The notes: generated by a model not told the origin, from the sequence alone. A DNA stretch of 47,283 bases from an uncultured Burkholderiaceae bacterium (GCA_937888805.1 CALBEY010000031.1:1-47283); one strand, 5' to 3'; numbered from the stretch's first letter, positions 18,239-27,355 are shown. Translations and numbers: made by a program.

Positions 18239-18685
18239 ATGGTTTTCATGAACGAAAGTCTGGTCTTTGCGCAATTCGGTCTGCTCGCCACCTTGGGTTT
18301 TCAGGTCTATCAGCGCTGGGCGAGCTTGTCTTGGGGCTCAGCTGTTGCTTTGTTACTGGCCATTGCGGTCACCCTGGCAATCTGGACACTCACCGTCAAT
18401 CGCCCAGGCAATTTCCGGATCGTGCCTGAGCCCAAAACCGATGGACAGCTCGTAACAACGGGCCCCTATCACTGGATTCGTCACCCGATGTACACCAGCC
18501 TGCTTTTAATGGCAGCGGCATTCGCACTACTGATTGACGGTTGGTGGGCTTGGTTTAATTGGGGTGCGCTCTTTGTGGTGCTTTTGTTTAAGCTTGCGAT
18601 TGAAGAACATTTGCTTAAACAACGTTATGGCGTTTATAAAGACTATCAAGCGCGAACAAAACGCCTCGTTCCTTGGGTTTTTTAA
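18239..18685 (+). CDS. Isoprenylcysteine carboxyl methyltransferase (ICMT/PEMT)-like membrane protein
   Basis: A 148-aa small membrane protein with about four hydrophobic segments. It carries the ICMT/PEMT S-adenosylmethionine site: TTGPYHWIRHPMY (about residues 76-88) and the later acidic EEHLLKQRYG motif (about 123-132). Bacterial members are small-molecule or lipid methyltransferases of unknown substrate; isoprenylated proteins are not expected here. Two in-frame ATGs, at 18239 and 18248, are possible starts. It is divergent from katG and 37 bp before the next small gene. Confidence 0.8.
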   Translation: MVFMNESLVFAQFGLLATLGFQVYQRWASLSWGSAVALLLAIAVTLAIWTLTVNRPGNFRIVPEPKTDGQLVTTGPYHWIRHPMYTSLLLMAAAFALLIDGWWAWFNWGALFVVLLFKLAIEEHLLKQRYGVYKDYQARTKRLVPWVF

Positions 18686-18722
18686 TAACACTTCGTCACC
18701 TGCACCAAAAAGGTAAGGCATC

Positions 18723-19028
18723 ATGGCTCTGAACTGTCGATTAGGCGACCTGGCAATCACCGTCAAGTGCGACATCCCAGAAAACTTGGGACGGATCGTC
18801 AAAATCATCGCTTCCAATGGCATCGAACACTGGAGTGACCACGGCCCTTTGCATACTTGGGAAGTACAAACCTTGTCTGAGACCGATTCATTGACCTACA
18901 TCATCAAGGGACGCGTCACGCAGAAGTGCCAAGGGCCTGTGCCTGACGCCTTTCTGCGACCACTCCATCCGCCGACGGATGAAGAGGTTTTGGTGGAAAG
19001 TCTACCCACTGAAAAAAGTCTGGCATAG
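18723..19028 (+). CDS. Conserved-looking hypothetical protein
   Basis: A 101-aa soluble protein I cannot place in a named family. It starts with a GDLAITVKCDIPENLGRIV region and has a later PHPPTDEE-like acidic segment (LHPPTDEEVLVE, about residues 80-91). AAGG lies 8 nt before the ATG, and codon use looks like that of its neighbours. It contains three Cys residues but no CxxC. It could be co-transcribed with the methyltransferase upstream. Confidence 0.65.
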   Translation: MALNCRLGDLAITVKCDIPENLGRIVKIIASNGIEHWSDHGPLHTWEVQTLSETDSLTYIIKGRVTQKCQGPVPDAFLRPLHPPTDEEVLVESLPTEKSLA

Positions 19029-19135
19029 ACCCACACTGCCACTGGCTTGGCTGGCATGGTCAGCCCCATTGACCCCACTCTCGCCGTTCTCTAGCATCGT
19101 AAGCATTCCATTCAATGATTGATCCGGAGCGAACG

Positions 19136-19933
19136 ATGGGGCGTTTACAAAACAAAGTGGCACTAATCATGGGGGCGGGCTCGGTTGGGCCGGGATGGGG
19201 CAACGGGCGGGCCATGGCGGTGCGTTTTGCCGAAGAGGGGGCGAGCCTTTACGCCACGGACCTCTCATTGCAAAACCTGCAAGAAACGATAGACCGTGTG
19301 CAAGCCCTTAATGGCCACATTCAATCTGCCGCATGCGACGTCACCAGCCACCCACAGATCGAACAAGCCGTCAAAGACTGCTTGAAAGCCTACGGACGGA
19401 TCGACATTTTGGTGAACAACGTTGGCGGCTCAGCGGCTGGAGGCCCGGTCGAAATGAGTGAGGAAGTCTGGGACAGCCAAGTCGACCGTAACCTCAAAAG
19501 TGTTTTCTTGGCTTGCAAACACGTGCTGCCCATCATGCAAAAACAAGGGTCTGGCGCCATCATCAATCTGGCGTCAACTTCCGGTATTCGCTGGACGGGG
19601 GCTGCTCAAGTGGCTTACGCAGCCACCAAAGCCGGGGTCATTCAGCTTTCGCGAGTGGTCGCCGTGCAATACGCGCCCGACAACATCCGAGTCAACACGA
19701 TTATTCCCGGTCAATTGCACACCCCCATGGTTGAAAAGCGCTTGGCTGGACAGCGCGCTGGCGGCGATGTCAAAGCCATCTTGGCGCAGCGTCAAGCGCG
19801 CATCCCAATGCCCTTTATGGGTGACGGCACCGACACCGCCAATGCGGCTGTTTTTCTAGCCAGCGACGAGGCCCGCTTCATCACAGGCACTGAGCTGGTG
19901 GTCGATGGCGGTATGTCCGTTCGCTGTGGCTGA
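19136..19933 (+). CDS. Short-chain dehydrogenase/reductase (SDR)
   Basis: A 265-aa NAD(P)-dependent oxidoreductase. The start at 19136 is preferred over the ATG at 19115 because CGGAG lies 7 nt upstream and the fold begins just after it. The cofactor loop is an extended form, GAGSVGPGWGNGRA (about residues 13-26), then NNVGGS near residue 90, the catalytic Ser in STSGIRW, and Tyr/Lys in YAATK. The chain ends with TGTELVVDGG, normal for classical SDRs. The substrate is unknown. An aldehyde dehydrogenase follows 124 bp downstream, so successive alcohol and aldehyde oxidation is a reasonable guess. Confidence 0.9.
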   Translation: MGRLQNKVALIMGAGSVGPGWGNGRAMAVRFAEEGASLYATDLSLQNLQETIDRVQALNGHIQSAACDVTSHPQIEQAVKDCLKAYGRIDILVNNVGGSAAGGPVEMSEEVWDSQVDRNLKSVFLACKHVLPIMQKQGSGAIINLASTSGIRWTGAAQVAYAATKAGVIQLSRVVAVQYAPDNIRVNTIIPGQLHTPMVEKRLAGQRAGGDVKAILAQRQARIPMPFMGDGTDTANAAVFLASDEARFITGTELVVDGGMSVRCG

Positions 19934-20057
19934 CTTTAATGTCCGCTTTGTGCGCCTTTGGTTATCATGGCTATTAACAAGTCAAAACATATTCAAAACA
20001 ACATTGATTAACAACGTCAGGTGGGCGCATCACCACCTCGTGGTTTAGGAGAAGACT

Positions 20058-21533
20058 GTGCAAAAGTATCAAGCGTGGATTGACGGTCAGTGGGTGGACC
20101 CAGCCAGCGGCGAATGGTTTGAAACAGAAAATCCCTACACCGCAGAAGCCTGGGCACTGATCCCGCGCTGTAACGCTGAAGACGCCGATCGCGCTGTGCA
20201 AGCAGCCTACAACGCCTATGACAAAGGCCCTTGGGCTGACATGACGGCCACTGGGCGTGGTGCGCTCTTGCGCAAGCTTGGCGATCTTCTATCAGAAAAC
20301 GCCGAATGGTTGGCTGACATCGAAGTGCGTGATAACGGCAAACTCAAAGCCGAAATGTATGGCCAAACGCAATACATGCCACAGTGGTTTTATTACTTCG
20401 GTGGCTTGGCCGACAAGATTGAAGGCGCAGTGATCCCGGTTGACAAACCCGGCATGTTTAACTTCACCCACCACGAGCCCCTTGGCGTGGTAACCATCAT
20501 CACCCCTTGGAATTCGCCACTGCTGCTGACCACTTGGAAGCTCGCACCGGCATTGGCCGCCGGCAACACGGTCGTGATCAAGCCCTCCGAGTTCACCTCC
20601 GCCTCAGTGCTGGCCTTCATGACCTTGGTTGAACGCGCCGGCTTTCCCAAGGGCGTGGTAAATGTGGTGACTGGTTTTGGTCACGAGGTAGGCAGTGCCT
20701 TGGTCGAGCACCCAAAAGTCGCACGCGTGGCCTTCACGGGTGGCGAGCCCGGTGGCATCAAGGTTTATGAGGCCGCAGCCAGGGGTTTAAAACCCGTATC
20801 GCTCGAGCTCGGTGGTAAATCGCCCAACATTATTTTTGAAGATGCCGATATCGACAACGCCGTCAAAGGTGCCGTGTCGGGTATCTTTGCGGCCACGGGA
20901 CAAACCTGTTTGGCCGGATCCCGCCTGTTGGTCCATGAAAGCGTGCATGACGAAGTGGTTGAAAAGCTCTTGGCCTTGGCAAAGACTGCCAAAATGGGCG
21001 ATCCCATGCAACCCGGCACGCAAGTCGGACCGGTCACGACTCGCCCCCAGTTTGAAAAAATCCTGTCTTACATTGAAATTGCCAAAGCAGATGGCGCACA
21101 TTGCGCGCTAGGCGGGCAACCCGCAGCCAATCAATCAACAGCGGGCTGGTTTGTTGAGCCGACTATTTTTACGGGCGTCACCAACAACATGCGCATTGCC
21201 CAAGAAGAGGTATTTGGTCCCGTATTGTCAATCATCAAATTCAAAACCGATGAAGAAGCGGTGGCCTTGGCTAACGACACCTTATATGGTTTGGCTGCCG
21301 GCGTCTGGACACAAAACATCGGCCGCGCCCTGAACATGTCTAAGCGAATTCGGGCCGGTACCGTCTGGGTCAACGCCTACCGCGTGGTGAGCTACATGTC
21401 ACCCTTTGGTGGCTTTAAACGCTCAGGCATTGGCCGCGAAAACGGTCAAGCCATGATCTATGAATACTTGCAAACCAAAAGCGTCTGGATCAACACCAAC
21501 AAAGACATCGCCAATCCATTTGTGATGGGTTAA
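20058..21533 (+). CDS. Aldehyde dehydrogenase family protein
   Basis: A 491-aa NAD(P)+-dependent aldehyde dehydrogenase. The GTG start at 20058 has AGGAGA 7 nt upstream. Catalytic Cys lies in GQTCLAGSR (about residue 284), the general-base Glu in LELGGKSPN (about residue 250), and the substrate/cofactor Asn in ITPWNSP (about residue 151). The EEVFGPVLS and PFGGFKRSG motifs are intact. No subfamily marker identifies the aldehyde. The gene ends one base before the GTG start of the Atm1-like exporter. The SDR upstream may supply the substrate. Confidence 0.92.
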   Translation: MQKYQAWIDGQWVDPASGEWFETENPYTAEAWALIPRCNAEDADRAVQAAYNAYDKGPWADMTATGRGALLRKLGDLLSENAEWLADIEVRDNGKLKAEMYGQTQYMPQWFYYFGGLADKIEGAVIPVDKPGMFNFTHHEPLGVVTIITPWNSPLLLTTWKLAPALAAGNTVVIKPSEFTSASVLAFMTLVERAGFPKGVVNVVTGFGHEVGSALVEHPKVARVAFTGGEPGGIKVYEAAARGLKPVSLELGGKSPNIIFEDADIDNAVKGAVSGIFAATGQTCLAGSRLLVHESVHDEVVEKLLALAKTAKMGDPMQPGTQVGPVTTRPQFEKILSYIEIAKADGAHCALGGQPAANQSTAGWFVEPTIFTGVTNNMRIAQEEVFGPVLSIIKFKTDEEAVALANDTLYGLAAGVWTQNIGRALNMSKRIRAGTVWVNAYRVVSYMSPFGGFKRSGIGRENGQAMIYEYLQTKSVWINTNKDIANPFVMG

Positions 21534-21534
21534 T

Positions 21535-23415
21535 GTGCGCCCGACTCAAGACTCAACAAGCAAGCTGTCCGCCGAAAATGAAGTGAAGCCTCACGACAAA
21601 CGTGGGTCTCCACCCAATTACCACCGCTCCGATTGGCAGGTCATCAAGGACCTGCTGCCTTATTTGATGGCCTACAAAGGCCGTGTGGCGCTGGCCTTGA
21701 TCTTCATGGTGGCAGCCAAATTCGCCAACCTTGGCGTGCCGATCATCCTCAAAGACATGATCGACACGCTCGATGTCTCATCCGTGACGCAAGCGGCCTT
21801 GGTGGTGCCCATCGGCCTTGTGCTCGGTTACGGAGCACTGCGGCTCATGACTGGCATCTTTACCGAATTAAGAGAAGCCCTGTTTGCGCGGGTGACTCAA
21901 CACGCGGTGCGTCAGATTGCTTTAAACGTCTTTAATCACCTGCATCGACTCTCGCTTCGGTTTCACTTGGGGCGACAAACCGGTGGGGTCAGTCGCGACA
22001 TTGAACGCGGCACGCGCGCCATTCAAACGTTGGTATCGTTTTCGCTTTACAGTATTTTCCCGACATTCGTTGAGTTTTCTTTGGTGTTGGGCTACCTCTG
22101 GTACTTCTACGACATCTGGTTCTCACTGATCACCTTGATCTCGCTGATGCTTTACATCATCTTTACCGTCATCATCACCGAATGGCGCACTAAACTGCGC
22201 CGCACAATGAATGAACTCGACTCGCGCGCCAATCAAAAGGCGGTCGATTCGCTGCTGAACTTTGAAACCGTTAAATATTTTGCCAACGAGCGATTCGAAG
22301 CGCAGCGTTACGACGATAGTCTGCAAAGCTATCAAAAGGCAGCCATCCTTTCTCAAAAAACACTGGCCGCATTGAACTTGGGCCAACAAGTCATCATCAC
22401 CGTGGGCTTGGTGCTGATTATTTGGCGCGCCGCAACCGGCGTGGCCGATGGCAGCATGACGCTCGGTGATTTGGTGTTGGTCAACACCCTAATGCTCCAG
22501 CTCTATATTCCGCTGAACTTTCTCGGTATGGTCTACAGAGAGTTCAAACAGTCCACCGCTGACATTGATCGAATGTTTGGTTTGTTAAACGAAAACGAAG
22601 AAATTGCTGATAGCGCCAACGCCAAACCACTGATCATTAAAAACCCCGTCATTGGACCAAAAGTTGTGTTCGAGAACGTTCGTTTTTCTTATGAAGCCAA
22701 GCGCACCATTCTAGAAGACCTTTCCTTGACCATCGAGGCAGGCACCACCACTGCGGTCGTGGGGCGCACTGGTGCCGGTAAAAGTACGCTTTCACGATTG
22801 CTCTTTCGCTTCTATGACATCCAGAGTGGCCGTTTGTTGATTGACGGTCAAGATATTCGCGACATCACGCAAGCGAGCTTGCGCCAGGCGGTGGGGATTG
22901 TCCCGCAAGACACGGTTCTCTTTAACGACACCATTGCCTACAACATTCGCTATGGTAAACCGCAGGCCACTGACGCCGAAGTGCGCGAAGCCGCGCGAGC
23001 AGCGCAGCTCGATTCATTTATTGCGCAGCTGCCTGACGGCTACGAAACCTCAGTGGGCGAGCGTGGACTCAAATTATCCGGGGGTGAAAAGCAACGCTTG
23101 GCCATTGCGCGTACCTTGCTTAAGCATCCTGCCATGCTGATTTTTGATGAGGCAACCTCAGCACTCGATTCTCGCACCGAGCGCGCACTGCAAGAGGAGC
23201 TGACCAAATTAGCGCGCAACCGAACCACGTTGATCATTGCCCACCGCCTATCGACTGTCGTGAACGCCGATCAAATCATCGTCATGGATCAAGGTCGCAT
23301 CGTTGAGCGTGGCACGCACCAAACACTCTTAAACGCCAGTGAAACATACGCCAACATGTGGAGCATGCAGCAACGACAAACCGAGTCAGTTAACCGCTCT
23401 CTAACCGAGGAATGA
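21535..23415 (+). CDS. Atm1/HMT1-type ABC exporter
   Basis: A 626-aa fused half-transporter. A polar N-terminus of about 40 residues is followed by six helices (about 50-330) and a nucleotide-binding domain with Walker A GRTGAGKST (about 413-421), signature LSGGEKQRLAIART and Walker B LIFDEATSALD. The sequence around AAKFANLGVPIILKDMID (about residues 58-75) is characteristic of the Atm1 group, which exports glutathione-linked or persulfide compounds and heavy-metal conjugates. GTG at 21535 is the only plausible start. Only one base separates it from the aldehyde dehydrogenase. Its 3' end overlaps the convergent MoaD-like gene by 26 bp. Confidence 0.9.
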   Translation: MRPTQDSTSKLSAENEVKPHDKRGSPPNYHRSDWQVIKDLLPYLMAYKGRVALALIFMVAAKFANLGVPIILKDMIDTLDVSSVTQAALVVPIGLVLGYGALRLMTGIFTELREALFARVTQHAVRQIALNVFNHLHRLSLRFHLGRQTGGVSRDIERGTRAIQTLVSFSLYSIFPTFVEFSLVLGYLWYFYDIWFSLITLISLMLYIIFTVIITEWRTKLRRTMNELDSRANQKAVDSLLNFETVKYFANERFEAQRYDDSLQSYQKAAILSQKTLAALNLGQQVIITVGLVLIIWRAATGVADGSMTLGDLVLVNTLMLQLYIPLNFLGMVYREFKQSTADIDRMFGLLNENEEIADSANAKPLIIKNPVIGPKVVFENVRFSYEAKRTILEDLSLTIEAGTTTAVVGRTGAGKSTLSRLLFRFYDIQSGRLLIDGQDIRDITQASLRQAVGIVPQDTVLFNDTIAYNIRYGKPQATDAEVREAARAAQLDSFIAQLPDGYETSVGERGLKLSGGEKQRLAIARTLLKHPAMLIFDEATSALDSRTERALQEELTKLARNRTTLIIAHRLSTVVNADQIIVMDQGRIVERGTHQTLLNASETYANMWSMQQRQTESVNRSLTEE

Positions 23416-23734
23416 AAAACACCTCGCAGCCAGGTGGGAGCACTTGGGTGTAAACCACCTCGTGAATGACACCGTCAATAGCCACGGCGGTGTCTTCTTC
23501 AAGCACCTCACCGATACCGGGAAACCGATCATTGAGTGCGCGCAACAACCCCCGCATGTTTGTTACTGACAGTTCAAATGACATTTCACCGCTGGTAAAC
23601 GGTGGCATCGCCCCCGTGAGCGTCACGCGCACGGGGGCTCGCAAAAGATTGTCTATGGCGTTCAATTTAGGCACCCACTCAGGTACCGACTCAGGCACCC
23701 GATCAGGCACCCACCACCTCTTCGGCCTGAGCAT
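23390..23734 (-). CDS. MoaD/ThiS-like beta-grasp protein, last gene of the Mo-hydroxylase operon
   Basis: A 114-aa frame whose last 80 residues fit a MoaD/ThiS sulfur-carrier fold: a VRVTLTG strand, LLRALNDRFPG helix, EEDTAVAIDG and VLPPGCEVFFIPRL. The chain ends Leu-Glu-Ser-Gly instead of the Gly-Gly needed for adenylation and thiocarboxylation. The first 30 or so residues are encoded by a 12-bp repeat and look unlike the fold. The ATG at 23734 overlaps the large-subunit gene by 32 bp; GTG or TTG codons downstream (for example near residue 24) could be the true start. Its position after the FAD-FeS-Mo genes suggests a role with that enzyme or its cofactor, an inference. Confidence 0.7.
   Translation of the reverse strand: MLRPKRWWVPDRVPESVPEWVPKLNAIDNLLRAPVRVTLTGAMPPFTSGEMSFELSVTNMRGLLRALNDRFPGIGEVLEEDTAVAIDGVIHEVVYTQVLPPGCEVFFIPRLESG
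23670..23717 (-). repeat. 12-bp tandem repeat spanning a stop codon and the next gene's start region
   Basis: Four units on the plus strand: GGCACCCACTCA, GGTACCGACTCA, GGCACCCGATCA and GGCACCCACCAC (23670-23717). On the minus strand, three of the units contain a stop triplet in the frame of the molybdopterin subunit, the first of them being its actual stop. In the frame of the MoaD-like gene the same units read Val-Pro-(Asp/Glu)-X. Confidence 0.85.
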
Positions 23735-26000
23735 CTAGCGCCGCCAAAACAACGGGCGGTGACATTGGCAGCGCGTGTTGACGCACGCCAGTTGCACCAC
23801 GCAGGGCATTGGCGACAGCGGCCATGACTGGAACAATATTGACCTCACCCACCCCCTTGACACCAAATGGATGGTTTGGATTCGGCACTTCGACAATCAA
23901 GGCTTCAATCATGGGCAAATCTGATGCCACGGGCACGCGATAGTCCAAGAAACCTGTGTTTTCAAGTTGACCTTTGTCGTTATAGACGTAAGTCTCATTT
24001 AAGGCCCAGCCAATACCTTGCACCACACCGCCTTGAATCTGTCCTTCGACATAGCTGGGGTGGATGGCACGCCCGACATCTTGCGCGGCCACGTAGCGTA
24101 AGATTTTGACGGCACCGGTTTCGGGGTCGACTTCCACGTCACAAAACTGAGTAGAAAACCCTGGCGCTTGGCCACCGGCATTAAGTGCCACCTCAGCAAC
24201 AATAGGCCCACCGGTCACTGCTCGCTTAGCAGCAATATCTTTCAGGCTCAAGGGCGCTTTCTCGCCTAACGCGGCATCTGTCAGGTGCGCGGCTCCCTCT
24301 TGCCACGACACGGCCTCAAGTGGCACATCCCAGATCATTGCCGCACGCGCGCGCATGTCGTCGACGATTTTTTCGCAGGCTTGCACCACCGCCATACCAG
24401 TGGCAAAGGTCACGCGTGAGCCGCCAGTTACGTGGTTATACCCAATAGAGGCCGTATCAGACACTGTCGATCGCACCGAATCATAAGGCACGCCAAGTGT
24501 TTCAGCCGCCATCAAAGCCATCGAGGCTCTTGACCCACCCACGTCCATGCTGCCTGAAGCGATCGCAATAGAACCATCCTCACTGACGTGTACCGTCACG
24601 GCCGACTCACCGCCGCCGTTAAACCAAAACCCTGAAGCCACGCCACGACCTTGATTCTTACCCAAGGGTATTTTGTAAGCAGGGTGAGCCATCAGTGCTT
24701 CGATGGTTTCAATAAACCCGTCATAACCATGTTTGGGCCCCCAAATCGTGGGTGAACCCGCTTTAACGGCATTTTTTAAGCGCAGGGCCAAGGGGTCCAT
24801 CCCGATACGTCGTGCCAGCTCATCGACCACACTCTCAACGGCAAATGCCGCAATTGGTGAGCCTGGCGCGCGATAGGCCACGGCCTTCGGTCGATTACAC
24901 ACCACGTCGTAACCCACGGCACGGGCGTTTTCAATTTCATAAACCGAAAAGGCACACATGGCAGCGTTCATGACAGGTGATCCCGGAAAAGCGCCAGCCT
25001 GCAACTTAAATGTCCCATCAGCGGCCACGATCTTGCCATCTTTGGTGACACCCATTTTGACCGTCATTGATGAACCAGATGTGGGGCCGGTGGCGCGAAA
25101 AACATCCTCACGTGACATGACTAACTTGACGGGCAAGCCGGTTTTTTTCGAGAGCAGCGCGGCCACAGGCTCGAGGTAAACCACGGTCTTGCCACCAAAC
25201 CCACCACCGATCTCAGCCGGATGAACCAAGAGGTCACTGATATTCATACCCAACAGTTTGGCCGTGTAAGCACGAACCATAAAGTGCCCTTGGCTCGAGG
25301 ACCAAATCTCACATTGACCATCCGCACCATAGCGCGCAAGCGTGCCATGCGTTTCAATGTAGCCCTGATGAACAGGCTCAGTCGTGAAGCTCATCTCCAC
25401 CACTTCGTCAGCCAAAGCAAAGCCCGCCTCAAGGTCACCCACCTTAAACTCAGATCGCCGCGACACGTTCGATGGCTTCGTGGGCTCAGGACTGACGCCA
25501 CGCGTGATCATGTTGTCAAACAAGAGCGGGGCGTCTTCCTTCATGGCGTCATCCACATCGATGACATGAGGCAACACCTCGTAGTCGACTTTGATCAGTT
25601 TGAGCGCTTGCTCAGCAATCGCCGCTGTGGTGGCGGCAACCGCAGCCACTGGGTGACCATCAAAAAGTGCTTTTTCACGGGCCATGACATTTCGGGTCAT
25701 GTGCCAATAGTTCACCTGGACCCGATCAGGGCCAATGTAACTAAATGATTGCTCAGGCATATCACTGCCAACCATCACAGCCTTAACACCAGGTAACGCA
25801 CGTGCTGCGCTGGTATCAATTGAGCGAATCCGCGCGTGCGCATGCGGCGAGCGTAGGATTTTGCCCCAGAGCATGCCTGGTAATGAATAATCTGCGCCAT
25901 AGCGTGCCTGCCCAGTCACTTTAGGTACCCCATCGGGCCGCACGGGTCGGGTGCCAACAACTTTCAAATCGGAGATTTGATTTTCAGTTTTTTTAAGCAT
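23703..26000 (-). CDS. Molybdenum hydroxylase large (molybdopterin-binding) subunit, xanthine dehydrogenase family
   Basis: A 765-aa catalytic subunit of a xanthine dehydrogenase/CO dehydrogenase-type hydroxylase. The N-terminal domain begins RPVRPDGVPKVTGQARYGAD. Cofactor contacts are visible in GGGFGGKT (about residues 258-265), AYRAPGSP near 366-373 and the C-terminal catalytic Glu in GVKGVGEV (about 719-726). The active-site loop lacks the VAYXCSFR Cys of true CO dehydrogenase, so another hydroxylated substrate (N-heterocycle, aldehyde or aromatic CoA ester) is expected. It overlaps the FeS-subunit gene by 8 bp in a coxMSL-like order. The C-terminus ends within the 12-bp repeat. Confidence 0.93.
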   Translation of the reverse strand: MLKKTENQISDLKVVGTRPVRPDGVPKVTGQARYGADYSLPGMLWGKILRSPHAHARIRSIDTSAARALPGVKAVMVGSDMPEQSFSYIGPDRVQVNYWHMTRNVMAREKALFDGHPVAAVAATTAAIAEQALKLIKVDYEVLPHVIDVDDAMKEDAPLLFDNMITRGVSPEPTKPSNVSRRSEFKVGDLEAGFALADEVVEMSFTTEPVHQGYIETHGTLARYGADGQCEIWSSSQGHFMVRAYTAKLLGMNISDLLVHPAEIGGGFGGKTVVYLEPVAALLSKKTGLPVKLVMSREDVFRATGPTSGSSMTVKMGVTKDGKIVAADGTFKLQAGAFPGSPVMNAAMCAFSVYEIENARAVGYDVVCNRPKAVAYRAPGSPIAAFAVESVVDELARRIGMDPLALRLKNAVKAGSPTIWGPKHGYDGFIETIEALMAHPAYKIPLGKNQGRGVASGFWFNGGGESAVTVHVSEDGSIAIASGSMDVGGSRASMALMAAETLGVPYDSVRSTVSDTASIGYNHVTGGSRVTFATGMAVVQACEKIVDDMRARAAMIWDVPLEAVSWQEGAAHLTDAALGEKAPLSLKDIAAKRAVTGGPIVAEVALNAGGQAPGFSTQFCDVEVDPETGAVKILRYVAAQDVGRAIHPSYVEGQIQGGVVQGIGWALNETYVYNDKGQLENTGFLDYRVPVASDLPMIEALIVEVPNPNHPFGVKGVGEVNIVPVMAAVANALRGATGVRQHALPMSPPVVLAALDAQAEEVVGA

Positions 26001-26478
26001 GATTTGCCCCTCTCATTTCACGGGCGGCGTCTAAGACCGCTTCAATGATCTTGTTATAGCCGGTGCAACGACAAAGATTGCCTGCTAACCAGTAGCGAAC
26101 TTCTTCTTCGGTGGGATCAGGGTTGCGAGCCAAAAGTGCCTTGGCTGCCACTAGGACGCCAGGCGTGCAAATACCGCACTGCAAAGCAGCATGCTCTAAA
26201 AACTTCCGCTGCAGCGGGTGCAATTGATCACCTTCGGCCATGCCCTCAATGGTTTGAATGGATTTGCCTTGCGCCTCAACGCCCAAGACCAAGCACGAAC
26301 AGACCAGGTCACCGTTAAGCGTCACGCTGCAGGCACCGCAGTCGCCCGTGCCGCAGCCTTCTTTGGTACCGGTCATGTCGAGCTCGTCGCGTAAAACATC
26401 CAACAATGATTGACGTGTCTCACACAAAAACTCAACTGCCTCGCCATTAATGGTCGTACTCACATGTTGCTTGGCCAT
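25993..26478 (-). CDS. Molybdenum hydroxylase small subunit, 2x[2Fe-2S]
   Basis: A 161-aa electron-transfer subunit. The plant-ferredoxin-type cluster ligands are Cys42, Cys47, Cys50 and Cys62; the second, all-helical cluster uses Cys101, Cys104, Cys136 and Cys138 (CGICTPG and LCRCTGYN). All eight are present and the length is normal. It relays electrons between the molybdenum centre and FAD. The ATG at 26478 is one base after the FAD-subunit stop codon, and its end overlaps the large subunit by 8 bp, so the complex is made from one transcript. Confidence 0.96.
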   Translation of the reverse strand: MAKQHVSTTINGEAVEFLCETRQSLLDVLRDELDMTGTKEGCGTGDCGACSVTLNGDLVCSCLVLGVEAQGKSIQTIEGMAEGDQLHPLQRKFLEHAALQCGICTPGVLVAAKALLARNPDPTEEEVRYWLAGNLCRCTGYNKIIEAVLDAAREMRGANHA

Positions 26479-26479
26479 G

Positions 26480-27355
26480 TTATTGGTTCTCCTGGGCCCG
26501 CTTAAGGGCTCTAAGTACGGTACGTCGGGCCATCACGCCCGCTAGTTTGGTGCGAAACACGATTGTGCCGCGTTTATCGTTAATGGGTTTAGCAGCTGCT
26601 CGTGCCGCAGCCGCCACTTTGTCTAAGGCAGCCTCATCAATCGTCGTACCAATCAGAGCTTGTGCGGCTTCGGGCACGGAGATGGCGGTTGCAGCAACCG
26701 CGCCCAAACACACCCGTGCCTCGGTGCAAACGCCTTTGGCATCAAGCGTCAGACTGACGCCGGCGCCAACGACCGCAATGTCCATTTCCGTTCTTGGCGT
26801 GAATCGCATGTAAGCACTACCGCTACGAGCCGCTGGTGTCGGGAAAAAAAGTGAAACCAACAGCTCCCCAGGGGCCAGTGCGGTTTTACCCGGGCCCTGT
26901 GGCATCTGTTCGACCGGTATTTCACGACGCCCGTTAGGGCCCTCAATGCTCGCGATAGCACCCACAGCCATCATGGCAGGCACGCTATCGGCGGCCGGCG
27001 AGGCGTTGCAAAGGTTGCCGCCCATACTGGCACGACTGCGCACTTGAATCGATCCAATCCAGTTGGCGCCATCAATCACACCCGCAAAGGTAGCTGCGAA
27101 TGCTTTGTGCTTGAGTAAGTCCATGCAGGCCACGGCCGCACCCACGCGCCAACCACCGACCTCTTCTCGCACGGAGACGATTTCATCGATTCCCTTGATA
27201 TCCACAATTAATTCGGGCTGCAATCGACCCGAGCGCATTTGAACCAAGAGATCCGTACCGCCTGCGAGCACTCGCGCCTGACCTGGCGCGCTAGCCAATA
27301 GTATGGCCGCTTCCTTGGCGCTAGAGGGTGTCTCAAAACGAACTGTTGTTGTCAT
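26480..27355 (-). CDS. Molybdenum hydroxylase medium (FAD-binding) subunit
   Basis: A 291-aa FAD subunit of the CoxM/XdhB group. The start at 27355 is chosen because GGAAAAG lies 4-10 nt upstream and the fold begins RFETPSSAKEA. FAD-pyrophosphate contacts are visible in LAGGTDLLVQMRSG (about residues 30-43) and ASMGGNLCNASPAAD (about 106-120). The C-terminal CO_deh_flav_C domain covers about 175-280. It heads the operon FAD, FeS, Mo, MoaD-like. It is divergent from bdhA across a palindrome-rich 187-bp spacer that probably controls both. Confidence 0.94.
   Translation of the reverse strand: MTTTVRFETPSSAKEAAILLASAPGQARVLAGGTDLLVQMRSGRLQPELIVDIKGIDEIVSVREEVGGWRVGAAVACMDLLKHKAFAATFAGVIDGANWIGSIQVRSRASMGGNLCNASPAADSVPAMMAVGAIASIEGPNGRREIPVEQMPQGPGKTALAPGELLVSLFFPTPAARSGSAYMRFTPRTEMDIAVVGAGVSLTLDAKGVCTEARVCLGAVAATAISVPEAAQALIGTTIDEAALDKVAAAARAAAKPINDKRGTIVFRTKLAGVMARRTVLRALKRAQENQ

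Noticed and set aside
25221..25748. 175-codon plus-strand frame opposite the molybdopterin subunit
   Set aside because: Antisense to a conserved gene; no RBS and no recognisable motifs.
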